The notes beneath the pieces were generated by a model, which made no database searches, was not told where the DNA came from, and worked only from the letters and a program-made list of their open reading frames with translations. DNA of 42,529 nucleotides, from the NCBI GenBank assembly GCA_000403035.1, contig AQSL01000158.1, positions 1-42,529 of the forward strand, written 5' to 3'. The stretch's first letter is position 1; the number at the start of each line of letters is the position of its first letter. Position numbers and translations under genes: made by a program. Origin of the DNA: Candidatus Latescibacter anaerobius SCGC AAA252-E07 (GTDB lineage Bacteria; Latescibacterota; Latescibacteria; Latescibacterales; Latescibacteraceae). Shown here piece by piece: positions 33,932 to 42,261 of the stretch.

Positions 33932-35038
33932 TCATTTAAAAACAAGCATAGTCGATGTCTGATTTATATGTCCAATATATTCCTCCCCGTAAGTACTGAA
34001 ACCGATTGTGGGAATATCCGTAAATAGCTTACCGTATGCATCTGTTATACCCTTACTTTCAAGTTCCAGAGTCCTTAGAATACAATGAAAGTTGATGATT
34101 GCAGAAATATTTCCCAATTCTTTCTTTTTATCATCAATCGCTTCTTTCGTGTCTTTCACAATATCTGTTGAGGTAAGCAGCGAAAGTTCCATTCCTTCCA
34201 ACACATTACAATAAAATACCATTTTCTCGCCTTTAATCTGCTGCGGGCTTCGAACATAAGGTTCATCTCCAAACATCAGACCTACAGGATTGGACATAAA
34301 ATAGTCCGGGGCTTTATCAACCGACGTTCCAATCGCTTCGGCATACACAACAGATGCGGGCCTGTTATTAAACTCGATAACTTCTCTACCTTCCACATTT
34401 ACTTTCGTTGCAACAAGCGTTTTGTCAGTACCACAAAAGCTCTGGCTTTTGATTATATCAAATCCGATTTTCGGCTTAATCAGTGCGAGTAAAGCAGCAT
34501 TGGTGTACGCTTTATTACCGGCAAATACAAATGTTTTTTCAAATTTTAAATCATCTCCGGCAGACCCACCTACGAATGTAACATTAGTCAAGTCGCCGAT
34601 TCTGTCCATCAGTCTCTCCTCAGCACCGGATAAACCATCCACGAGAATTATACCTACATACTTTTTAAAATCCAGCTCGGCCATTGAGGTCCCATAATAC
34701 ACTCCAAATGCGGAGAATGCGGCTTCAACGTTATTCCCTTCTTTAATATTTTCAACAATCTCCACTTTTACATCCTCTATCGCATCAGAATTAAAGGCCA
34801 TTGCGACGATAGAACGTTTCAGCATTTTGCCACTGACTATTTCACCAGCGGTTGAGCAGCCGAAAACAGTAGCTGAATTAAATGCATTCTGCATCTGCTG
34901 ACTGAGATTTTCTTGGTCAAATACAGAAGAAGCAAAATAAAGAACCATTCTGGGATCAATATCAGTAAACTGTTCCTTAATATCCTCTATTGCATCATTA
35001 ACATTTTCTTTAGTCGAATATGAAATTTTGACGTTCAT
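33932..35038 (-). CDS. FIST-domain sensor protein
   Basis: The 368-residue protein starts after GTGGAGGT. The FIST N domain (about 25-210) shows DPRMVLYFASSVFD, ATVFGCSTAGEI and FVGGSAGDDLKFEKTFVF. The FIST C domain (about 215-355) shows NRPASVVYAEAIG, NPVGLMFGDEPYVR and IINFHCILRTLELE, ending PTIGFSTYGEEYIG. FIST domains are sensory, probably binding amino acids or other small ligands, and usually feed histidine kinases or c-di-GMP enzymes. Here it is a stand-alone cytoplasmic protein 19 bp after a zinc-ribbon gene, suggesting co-translation and interaction. Confidence 0.9.
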   Translation of the reverse strand: MNVKISYSTKENVNDAIEDIKEQFTDIDPRMVLYFASSVFDQENLSQQMQNAFNSATVFGCSTAGEIVSGKMLKRSIVAMAFNSDAIEDVKVEIVENIKEGNNVEAAFSAFGVYYGTSMAELDFKKYVGIILVDGLSGAEERLMDRIGDLTNVTFVGGSAGDDLKFEKTFVFAGNKAYTNAALLALIKPKIGFDIIKSQSFCGTDKTLVATKVNVEGREVIEFNNRPASVVYAEAIGTSVDKAPDYFMSNPVGLMFGDEPYVRSPQQIKGEKMVFYCNVLEGMELSLLTSTDIVKDTKEAIDDKKKELGNISAIINFHCILRTLELESKGITDAYGKLFTDIPTIGFSTYGEEYIGHINQTSTMLVFK

Positions 35039-35057
35039 TTTTTACCTCCACTTTTTT

Positions 35058-35396
35058 TTATACCTTGAATCCAAGATCCCTGGCTAGGCCCATTAATTTT
35101 CTCAAAACAACAGGATCATCTATAGTTTCATAGGTATATTTGGCTGGATTTATCCCCTTAAAAACAAGTTTTTTTCTTATATTTATAATTATTAATGGAT
35201 CACCCTTTGCTTTCCGAACAATAATAGCTTCAATCACTTTTTTAATATTCCCTACTGTTTTCTGCACGGTTTCATCCTCAGTAATAATCTCATCCTCATT
35301 TTCTTTTTCAATATTTTGGGTTTCAATCTTAAACCCACAGTTAGAACAAAACTTCCCCGCATCATCTATCTTTTTTCCGCATTTTGGGCAAAACAT
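35058..35396 (-). CDS. Small zinc-ribbon protein with unknown C-terminal domain
   Basis: The 112-residue protein starts after a strong AGGAGGG. Residues 1-22 are a rubredoxin-type zinc ribbon: CPKC (3-6) and CSNC (17-20). An acidic linker leads to a basic domain (about 48-112) with IEAIIVRKAKGDPLIIINIR and YETIDDPVVLRKLMGLARDL. I do not recognise that domain. It is encoded 19 bp before the FIST gene; the REC-STAS protein also carries a zinc ribbon. An adaptor role is a guess. Confidence 0.7.
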   Translation of the reverse strand: MFCPKCGKKIDDAGKFCSNCGFKIETQNIEKENEDEIITEDETVQKTVGNIKKVIEAIIVRKAKGDPLIIINIRKKLVFKGINPAKYTYETIDDPVVLRKLMGLARDLGFKV

Positions 35397-35548
35397 GTTT
35401 TTAGCCCTCCTTATAGTAGTTTTTTAAAACCATATTCAGTTTACCATTTTAACTGGGTGATATAATGACCTGAACTTTATTCTTTTCAGGTTCCATCAAG
35501 TGCCTTTCCCTAGTGCACGGTCATACCGTTACTGATGCTATTTTTTAA

Positions 35549-35926
35549 TCAATCTATAAGCTGCATTCTCAGTCGTGTCACTAAATCTTTTGGACTGAAA
35601 GGTTTTACTACATGATCTGAACCACCTGCATTAAGTGCCGCAGTAATGTCCTCTTTTGTTTTTTTTGCTGTTAAAAAAATGCTTGGAATATCCTTTGTAA
35701 CAGGATTTCGTTTCAAAATTTTACACGTCATTAATCCATCGAAACCCGGCATCATGATATCCAGCAAAATTATATCAGGCTTTTTATCTCTTGCGATTTG
35801 AACCCCTTCACGACCATTCGAGGCCTCATAGAATATAAATTCTGATCCTCGTAAAGTAACATTCACAAGGTCACGAATTTCTTTATTGTCATCAATTGTA
35901 AGAAGTATTTTCTTTTCTGAATTCAT
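35549..35926 (-). CDS. Stand-alone response-regulator receiver
   Basis: ATG 35926 is preferred over the upstream TTG because AAGG lies nine bases before it. The 125 residues are a complete receiver: TIDDNKEIRDLV acidic pair, IILLDIMMPGFDG with the phospho-acceptor, FLTAKKTKEDI and VVKPFSPKDL. No output domain follows. It resembles the receiver of the 32068 protein almost residue for residue, including LTAKKTKEDIT, so one is a recent copy of the other. It lies 48 bp after the HDOD gene. Confidence 0.92.
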   Translation of the reverse strand: MNSEKKILLTIDDNKEIRDLVNVTLRGSEFIFYEASNGREGVQIARDKKPDIILLDIMMPGFDGLMTCKILKRNPVTKDIPSIFLTAKKTKEDITAALNAGGSDHVVKPFSPKDLVTRLRMQLID

Positions 35927-35982
35927 AAACGGCAACCTTCGTTTTACCTTGCAATCGCTCTTTTTTTAAGAATGTTACACAT

Positions 35983-36885
35983 TCAATTTGCATGATTGAG
36001 TATACTCTCTTCATCAAGTTTCGAAAAAAATTCCTGAATATCAGTGCTTATCCGGAGAAATTCCCGGGAAATTACCTCAAGGTTGTCTCTGATCTTGTCG
36101 GGAGAATTTCCGAGTATGGAAAGTGTTGCTTGAAAAGGCTTATGAATCAAATTATCTCCCGGATTGCCGAGTTTGGCTCTGCGACATACATAATCTGCAA
36201 GAGCTATAATCCGAACCTGCATCTGACAACAGCCCGGAGCCTCCGTAACATCGTGATGAAAGAGAATTACAGAGCTTATTTCCTTGGGTAAATTCCATAA
36301 ATCACAGAGGATCTTCCCGATTATTGTATGATCAGTGTTCAAGAGTTTCCGTTCAGCAAGAATTACACGGCATCTTTTCTCTGCAGCTAAGTTTACTACC
36401 CTTAAATATTGTTCGGGGAAATACAGAGCGAGGATAATCTTTCCAATATCATGCAACAAGCCCAAAGTGTAGATAACATCCGACTGCTCCCCGCATATCT
36501 GGCGGGAAATCAGCTGAGCTGCAGTTGCTGTTCCTACAGAATGCATCCAGAGGCCGGGACAGTCTACTATTGAAGAGTATCGAGAGTCAAAAGAATAATT
36601 GAGAACAACTATAGTTGTCAATAATTCCTCGATAGTCTTAAATCCAAGAACCACAGAAGCTGTTCTAATGGAGATAATCTTTGTTGATGAGCCGTAATAT
36701 ACCGAGTTTGCTATCTTAAGTACTTTTGCTGAAAGTGAGGGATCCTGCTCAATTATTTTTGCGAGATCAGTTATACCGGATGATTTATTGTATATGGTTT
36801 TTATCAATTCAGCAACAATACCTGATGTGGACGGAAGACTTGAACCTAAAACACGTTCCACTTTTTTTTCAAACGTAGGAACCAT
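35983..36885 (-). CDS. HDOD-domain signalling protein (second copy)
   Basis: The 300-residue protein has the same plan as the protein at 29302: IIEQDPSLSAKVLKIANSV, YYGSSTKIISIRTASVVLGF, GLLHDIGKIILALYFPEQY and VILFHHDVTE. The HD pair is retained. GGAGG lies 13 bases before the ATG. Together with the following receiver it forms an HDOD-REC pair, a common split form of a two-domain regulator. Confidence 0.9.
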   Translation of the reverse strand: MVPTFEKKVERVLGSSLPSTSGIVAELIKTIYNKSSGITDLAKIIEQDPSLSAKVLKIANSVYYGSSTKIISIRTASVVLGFKTIEELLTTIVVLNYSFDSRYSSIVDCPGLWMHSVGTATAAQLISRQICGEQSDVIYTLGLLHDIGKIILALYFPEQYLRVVNLAAEKRCRVILAERKLLNTDHTIIGKILCDLWNLPKEISSVILFHHDVTEAPGCCQMQVRIIALADYVCRRAKLGNPGDNLIHKPFQATLSILGNSPDKIRDNLEVISREFLRISTDIQEFFSKLDEESILNHAN

Positions 36886-36978
36886 TCTGATACTTATTTT
36901 CCTCCATGCGGTTCATCTGACTTATATACTCTATGAAACTATAATTATGTTAGTTCATATAATCAGCATTCATCTCTG

Positions 36979-37647
36979 CTATTTTATTAATATCTTTAAA
37001 AACAAATCAGCTAATTCAGGATCAAAATGATTGTTACGGTCTTTTTTAATTATTTCTACTGCCATTTCAACAGAATATACCTCTTTATATGGTCTTTCGG
37101 AGGTCAATGCATCGAAAACGTCTGCCAAAGCAATGATTCTACCTTCTATCGGAATTTCTTTTTTTGAAAGTCCTTGAGGATACCCTTTCCCATTCCATTT
37201 CTCGTGATGTGTTAAGGCAATTGACTCTGCAAGCTGCAATATCTTGGAATTAGAGTTTGACAAAATTTTTGCTCCTATAGTACAATGGGTTTTCATGATT
37301 CCGAATTCTTCACGAGTCAATTTACCCTTTTTATTTAATATATTATCCGGAATTCCGATTTTTCCCACATCATGCATTGGAGCTGCATAGCGGATATTTT
37401 GTACTTCTATTTCAGGTAATCCATATTCCTTTGCAATGAGAGTACTGTATTGACTGATACGTTTGATATGGGTTCCTGTATCGCTATCTCTATATTCAGC
37501 TGCAATTATGAGCCTGAAAATAGTATCAAGATATGAATACCTTAACTCTTTATTAGCAGCTTTCAAAGAAGCTACCATTTTATTCAAATCTTTGGCATAT
37601 TCCAAAGCTTGTTTGACTGCCAGATCATTGTCTGTTATGCTATTCAT
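36979..37647 (-). CDS. HD-GYP c-di-GMP phosphodiesterase
   Basis: The 222-residue protein has a short helical N-terminus, then a full HD-GYP domain. Ligands are all present: H60 (DTGTHIKR), H92-D93 (MHDVGKIGIPD), H121 (KTHCTIG), H147-H148 (THHEKWNGKGYP, with GYP at 155-157) and D176 (LADVFDAL). The family hydrolyses c-di-GMP with a two- or three-metal centre. It has no receiver of its own, but one is encoded 12 bp upstream, giving a split RpfG-like pair. Among the genes in this window it is the only recognisable c-di-GMP turnover enzyme. Confidence 0.93.
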   Translation of the reverse strand: MNSITDNDLAVKQALEYAKDLNKMVASLKAANKELRYSYLDTIFRLIIAAEYRDSDTGTHIKRISQYSTLIAKEYGLPEIEVQNIRYAAPMHDVGKIGIPDNILNKKGKLTREEFGIMKTHCTIGAKILSNSNSKILQLAESIALTHHEKWNGKGYPQGLSKKEIPIEGRIIALADVFDALTSERPYKEVYSVEMAVEIIKKDRNNHFDPELADLFLKILIK

Positions 37648-37659
37648 TTTCTACCAGTA

Positions 37660-38025
37660 TTATTTTAGAATTTCTTCAACCTTATTAATTAATTTCAGAG
37701 GACTAAATGGTTTAACAAAATAATCATTGACACCTGCTTCAAATCCTTTCTGGATTTCAGCTTTCTGACCTTTTGCAGTCAACATAATGATAAACGTATC
37801 TTTGATATCTGGATGGCTCTTTATAGTTCTTGCTGCTTCAAGACCATCGATACTTCCGGGCATCATGATATCCATGAGAATCAAATCGGGTTTTTCAAGT
37901 TTGGCCATCTTTATTGCCTTTTCCCCTGTATCAGTCTGCAAGATCTGATATTCTTCTGAAGACAGGGTAATATTAACCAACTCTCTGACCTCAGGCTGAT
38001 CATCGACTATCATAATTTTTTTCAT
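37660..38025 (-). CDS. Stand-alone receiver next to the HD-GYP gene
   Basis: The 121 residues form a full receiver: IMIVDDQPEVRELV, LILMDIMMPGSIDGLEA with the phospho-acceptor, IIMLTAKGQKAEI and YFVKPFSPLKL. The ATG overlaps the upstream receiver gene's TGA (ATGA), and the HD-GYP gene follows 12 bp after its stop. It therefore probably controls the HD-GYP enzyme in trans. Confidence 0.93.
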   Translation of the reverse strand: MKKIMIVDDQPEVRELVNITLSSEEYQILQTDTGEKAIKMAKLEKPDLILMDIMMPGSIDGLEAARTIKSHPDIKDTFIIMLTAKGQKAEIQKGFEAGVNDYFVKPFSPLKLINKVEEILK

Positions 38026-38393
38026 GATTTAGCCCCCAGTAAAATAGAGTTTATTACCATTTTAATTTTATTTTCATCGAACGGCTTTGTTATATAACCA
38101 GCAGCTCCAATCCCTTCGACCATCAAGGGTGAAAATTCAGCTCCAGTTATCAATACTATGGGGATACTTTGAAATTGCATATCCTTTTTAAGCGCTTCAA
38201 GTATCAGTAAACCGTCGGAATTTTTAAAACAAAAATCGATTGTTATTAAATCAGGTTGGTATTGAATTATCTTTTCAAAATAATTATCCATACTCAAAGA
38301 AATCTTGGTTTCATACCCCTCTTCTTCAAGGTAGTACCGGATCAGTTCCGTGAGTGATTTGTCATCCTCAAAAATCAAAATTTTCTTCGACAT
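38022..38393 (-). CDS. Stand-alone receiver, divergent
   Basis: ATG 38393 lies six bases after AAGGA. The receiver has ILIFEDDKSLTELI, LITIDFCFKNSDG with the phospho-acceptor aspartate, IVLITGAEFSPL and GYITKPFDENKI. The loop after the aspartate (FCFKNSDG) differs from the usual MMPGxDG, and A is at the position after T/S in ITGAE. It lies 26 bp after the histidine kinase stop, so it is the most likely direct phosphate acceptor of that kinase. Confidence 0.9.
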   Translation of the reverse strand: MSKKILIFEDDKSLTELIRYYLEEEGYETKISLSMDNYFEKIIQYQPDLITIDFCFKNSDGLLILEALKKDMQFQSIPIVLITGAEFSPLMVEGIGAAGYITKPFDENKIKMVINSILLGAKS

Positions 38394-38418
38394 CAATCTT
38401 CCTTTTTTTATTTTACTT

Positions 38419-41070
38419 TTAAAACGACACTGTAAATTTTACGGTCGTACCTTCCCCCAGCTTACTTTCTACCCAAACCTTACCGTTGTGCGATTCAACG
38501 ATATTCTTCACAATACTCATTCCCAAGCCTGTCCCCTCTATGGCTGTATTTGTAGCATCTGCTCTGTAGAACTTATCGAATATCTTTTCAATTTGTTCGG
38601 CGGTCATACCGGGACCTTGATCCTTGACAGTCACCAAATAGCAATTATCCGATACCTCACCCGATACCTGTATAAGACCACCGGATGGAGAGTACTTGAT
38701 CGAATTGCTTAAAATATTTTTCATCACCTGCTCTAACTTTTCTTCGTCCACTTTTATACATATCGGTTTGTCCGGTATGAAAACCTCAAAAGTGTGTTTT
38801 TTTGAGCTATCTCGGAAAAAACCAGTAGTATTGGAAAGAATATCATTGATATTCGCTTCCTCTTTATTAAGCACATACCCTTTACCGGACTCTATCCGCG
38901 AAATATCAAGAAGATCGTTGATGATATTTGCCAGCCTGATAGACTGATTATTGATATAGTTCAAATATTTCTTCTGATCTTTTAGCTCTATGTTATCGCG
39001 GGTCAGAAGTATCTCTGAAAATCCACGGATAGACGTAAGGGGTGTTCGAAGCTCATGCGCCGCCGTCGAAATGAATTCGGTTTTCATACGGTCAACTTCA
39101 CGCTCAAGGGTTACATCGTGGAAGCTGATGGTGACACCGGTTTTTGTTCCTGTTTTATCTTTAATCACCGAGGTTCTCGCCTGCATGAACATAGGCTTAT
39201 CCGAGCCTTTTATTAATAATTCGAAATCGAACTTGTCATCGACATCCTTTGCGAGAGTCGTCTGGAGGCGGTTCAAAAGTGTTTTATCATCCACAGCGAA
39301 TTCGATCGTACGGTTGATGACATCGCTCAAACGAACATCGAGCATATTTTCCGAAGCTCTGTTCATCAACACAATATGGTTATAGATATCGGTGACCAGC
39401 AGACCCTCGCCGACTGATTTGAGAATACCATCGATTCTGTCACGAGCCTGTTCTGCATCTGAGAGCGCAATGCTGACTTCACGTGTACGGTCTTCCACCA
39501 TCGATTCCAGGCTCTTTGAATATTCAAAAATCTTTTTTTCCGCCTGTTGGCGGGAAAGAGCGATGCCGATACTGGCGCCCAATCCTTCAAAGAAACGGAT
39601 CATTTCCAGCGTAAATTGATTTTTCCGGTGATCATTTAACTGTAACAGCCCGATGGTATCTTTACCTACCCGCAGAGGGATCAGCGCAACGGACTCGTAG
39701 CCCTCGCCGTTACAGCGGTTGCGAGTTCGCGCCTGGCGTTCCTTTTCCGTGGTCGAGGCCAGCAGGTCCGTGGTGCAACTGCTCCAGAAACTGCCGCCCT
39801 TTGTGAAAAAGGGAAATTTCGGTTTAGTCCTGCCGCGCAGGACATTCCCGCACATGCATTCCAGCACAGGATTGCCGTTCGTGTCGCGCACAATCTCCCC
39901 TTTCTCATCTCGCGCGCAGAGATAGCGCTCCATCTCCACGAAATGATCAGGGAACCCGTTGGTTTCGTAGTACGGAAAGTCGTCACCATCGCGCAGGCGG
40001 ATACCCACGGCCTCAATGCCCGAGATATCCTTGACCAACTGGAGGATATCGCGAATCGTGTCCAAGGCACTCTCGGGACGGTTCAAATGTTCCAGCACTT
40101 CTCGCGCCAATTGTTCCCGTTCTTCCGCCCGCTTGCGCTCGGAGATGTCCTGGATTATGGAGCGAATTCCGGTTAATTGGATATTCTCATCAAAAACAAG
40201 TTTATTTAGAACGGAACAAAATATTTTTTTTCCACTCCTGGTGATAAATGTTCTCTCAACTTCAGTATTTGGCAGTTGTTTATGTATCTTTTGCAGGAAT
40301 TCTTTTTCTACCTCCGCCCCTTCAGGATCGATAAAGTCTAATAGTGACTTCCCAAACATTTCTTGAATAGTGTACTCCAGCATATTGGCTTCTGTTTTGT
40401 TAACCTGTACTATTGTTCCTTTCAGATCGAGTTCATGATATCCCACAGGAGCTTCATCATAAAGCTCCTGAAACTTTCTTCTGGATTCCTTGATTAAATT
40501 TTCTGTCTCTTTGTGTTCAGTAATATCTCGAAGTGAAGCGAGATACACCTTTTCATCTTCCCACTCCGATTCCACAATTCTCATTTCCGCTACTACTGTT
40601 TTATTACCACCGCTAAAAATATCGATCTCCGTCGTATCACCAGCCAACACAGGAAATCCAAAATCATTACCAATCAGTTTTTCTGCTTTCTTGTTAAAGA
40701 GTTTCTCTGCTGCCGGATTAACAAAATGTATGATTCCGCTCGTATTTATAACAAGTATAGCATCAGCATTATTTTCTATAATATTTCGAAATGACTTTTC
40801 TGTCATTTTTCTGTCGTTGAGCTTCTTATCCAGAACCTTGTTTAATACCTCTAATTCTTGTATTTTCTCCCGAACTTCTATTTCCAGAGAAACCTTCTTA
40901 TCTTTCAATTCATCATTAGTTTTCTTAAGTTCTTCGTTCAAAGCCTTGAGGACAGCATCAGTTTTTTCGATAATCCAATCTTTATCCTCTAATGCTTTAT
41001 GAAGCATCTCGATCTTTGCAGACATTTCGGCTTCTTCTGTGAAATCATCGAGGCATGTTTTTTTTGTCAT
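38419..41070 (-). CDS. Soluble PAS-PAS-GAF-PAS histidine kinase
   Basis: The 883-residue protein has no membrane helix. Order: coiled coil (10-90), PAS (about 92-190), PAS (about 195-312), GAF (about 316-510), coiled coil (510-545), PAS (about 546-655), HisKA with H672 in HELRTPLTS, HATPase (about 765-883; N box NILSNSIKYS, DQGPGM, GTGLGM). The GAF domain carries C385, C405, C407, C432 and C453 (CARDEKG, ECMCGNVLRGR, SSCTT, RNRCNGEGY), a conserved cysteine-rich type that may bind metal, haem or sense redox; this is inference. The DNA for it is visibly richer in G+C than the rest of the gene. It probably phosphorylates the neighbouring receivers. Confidence 0.92.
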   Translation of the reverse strand: MTKKTCLDDFTEEAEMSAKIEMLHKALEDKDWIIEKTDAVLKALNEELKKTNDELKDKKVSLEIEVREKIQELEVLNKVLDKKLNDRKMTEKSFRNIIENNADAILVINTSGIIHFVNPAAEKLFNKKAEKLIGNDFGFPVLAGDTTEIDIFSGGNKTVVAEMRIVESEWEDEKVYLASLRDITEHKETENLIKESRRKFQELYDEAPVGYHELDLKGTIVQVNKTEANMLEYTIQEMFGKSLLDFIDPEGAEVEKEFLQKIHKQLPNTEVERTFITRSGKKIFCSVLNKLVFDENIQLTGIRSIIQDISERKRAEEREQLAREVLEHLNRPESALDTIRDILQLVKDISGIEAVGIRLRDGDDFPYYETNGFPDHFVEMERYLCARDEKGEIVRDTNGNPVLECMCGNVLRGRTKPKFPFFTKGGSFWSSCTTDLLASTTEKERQARTRNRCNGEGYESVALIPLRVGKDTIGLLQLNDHRKNQFTLEMIRFFEGLGASIGIALSRQQAEKKIFEYSKSLESMVEDRTREVSIALSDAEQARDRIDGILKSVGEGLLVTDIYNHIVLMNRASENMLDVRLSDVINRTIEFAVDDKTLLNRLQTTLAKDVDDKFDFELLIKGSDKPMFMQARTSVIKDKTGTKTGVTISFHDVTLEREVDRMKTEFISTAAHELRTPLTSIRGFSEILLTRDNIELKDQKKYLNYINNQSIRLANIINDLLDISRIESGKGYVLNKEEANINDILSNTTGFFRDSSKKHTFEVFIPDKPICIKVDEEKLEQVMKNILSNSIKYSPSGGLIQVSGEVSDNCYLVTVKDQGPGMTAEQIEKIFDKFYRADATNTAIEGTGLGMSIVKNIVESHNGKVWVESKLGEGTTVKFTVSF

Positions 41071-41135
41071 TGCAGTTCTACCTCAATCTGTGGTAAAGAA
41101 ATAATACTTTACACAGTGAGTTGTTTTTTCTATTA

Positions 41136-42260
41136 TCAGCATTGCGCAATAAGCTTCTCGATTGCATGGCGCATCTGGGCAAAATCGCTGGTCTTTCCTA
41201 TGAAATCGTCTGCGCCTGCTTCTTTGGCCTTAGCGATATCAACAACATCGACATAAGCAGTGTATATTATGACCTTTATGTTCGATCCTTTCGTCTCTTT
41301 AATCTGTCGGCACACTTCATAACCGTCCATTCCTGGCAACCGGATATCCAAAAGGGCAATATCGGGTTTTTCTTCCTGTACTTTCTTTAAGGCTTCCTCA
41401 CCATCAGTTGCAACTACAACCGTATATCCATCTTCTACGAATAAATCAGTGAGAGTTGTGACTGAGTTAACACAATCATCCACTACCAATATTTTATAGC
41501 GCTTTCCCTTTTTTTCATTTTCTATCCTCTTTTTTTCAACAATTTCTTCTATAATTTTTACGATTTTATCTATACTGAAAGGCTTATGAATAGCCGCATA
41601 GACACCTTTTTTGATTGCCTGTTCTATTATATGTGACATCTCTTCTTTATAAGCAGTCATCATAATAGCTATCGCATCAGGGTTTACCTTTTTTAATTCT
41701 AAGTAAATGAACAATCCATTAACAGGAGGAACTTTGGCATCGATGAGGATAATATCATGAGGCCTCTCTTTGGCTTTATTTATTGCTTCTTCGTCACTAC
41801 TTGCTGTATTAACCACAAAACCACGTGCTTCTAAATTATCCTTGATGGTCTGGCTGAAATTGGGATTGTCATCGACCACCATAACCAATGCTCCGCCTTT
41901 CTTACTTCGCTGGATGGTATTCAATATTCTATCAGTATCCAGCGGCTTAATTAATACTGTATAGACACCCTCCTTGAGAGCTTCCTTTATCATTTCTTCC
42001 ACTCTATATGCGGTCACCATGATCACCAGGGTGTCAGGACAAATCTTTTTGATCTCTTTAAACGTTTCAACACCATTTAAAATCGGCATTTTTAAATCCA
42101 AAAGAATTACATCAAAGTTCTTATCTTTAACAATATCGATGGCTTCATGTCCACTATGCACTCCAACGCACTGAAATCCTTTTTCACTTAAAAGATCCAC
42201 TGCGGACGTAACATAGTTTTCATCATCATCTACAATTAAAACATCTGCTTTCCTGGCCAT
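41136..42260 (-). CDS. Triple-receiver protein (REC-REC-REC)
   Basis: The 374-residue protein consists of three receivers: 1-121 (VLIVDDDENY, VILLDLKMPILNG, VLIKPL), about 124-243 (VMVVDDNPNF, IILIDAKVPPVNG, AIHKPF) and about 253-374 (ILVVDDCVNS, IALLDIRLPGMDG, FIGKTSDF). All three keep the acidic pair and the phospho-acceptor aspartate. In the third the invariant lysine is followed by TS rather than P, so its switch loop differs. There is no output domain. The ATG is one base past the upstream kinase stop, with AAAGAGGA before it. It probably acts as a phosphate sink or relay hub. Confidence 0.93.
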   Translation of the reverse strand: MARKADVLIVDDDENYVTSAVDLLSEKGFQCVGVHSGHEAIDIVKDKNFDVILLDLKMPILNGVETFKEIKKICPDTLVIMVTAYRVEEMIKEALKEGVYTVLIKPLDTDRILNTIQRSKKGGALVMVVDDNPNFSQTIKDNLEARGFVVNTASSDEEAINKAKERPHDIILIDAKVPPVNGLFIYLELKKVNPDAIAIMMTAYKEEMSHIIEQAIKKGVYAAIHKPFSIDKIVKIIEEIVEKKRIENEKKGKRYKILVVDDCVNSVTTLTDLFVEDGYTVVVATDGEEALKKVQEEKPDIALLDIRLPGMDGYEVCRQIKETKGSNIKVIIYTAYVDVVDIAKAKEAGADDFIGKTSDFAQMRHAIEKLIAQC

Positions 42261-42261
42261 T

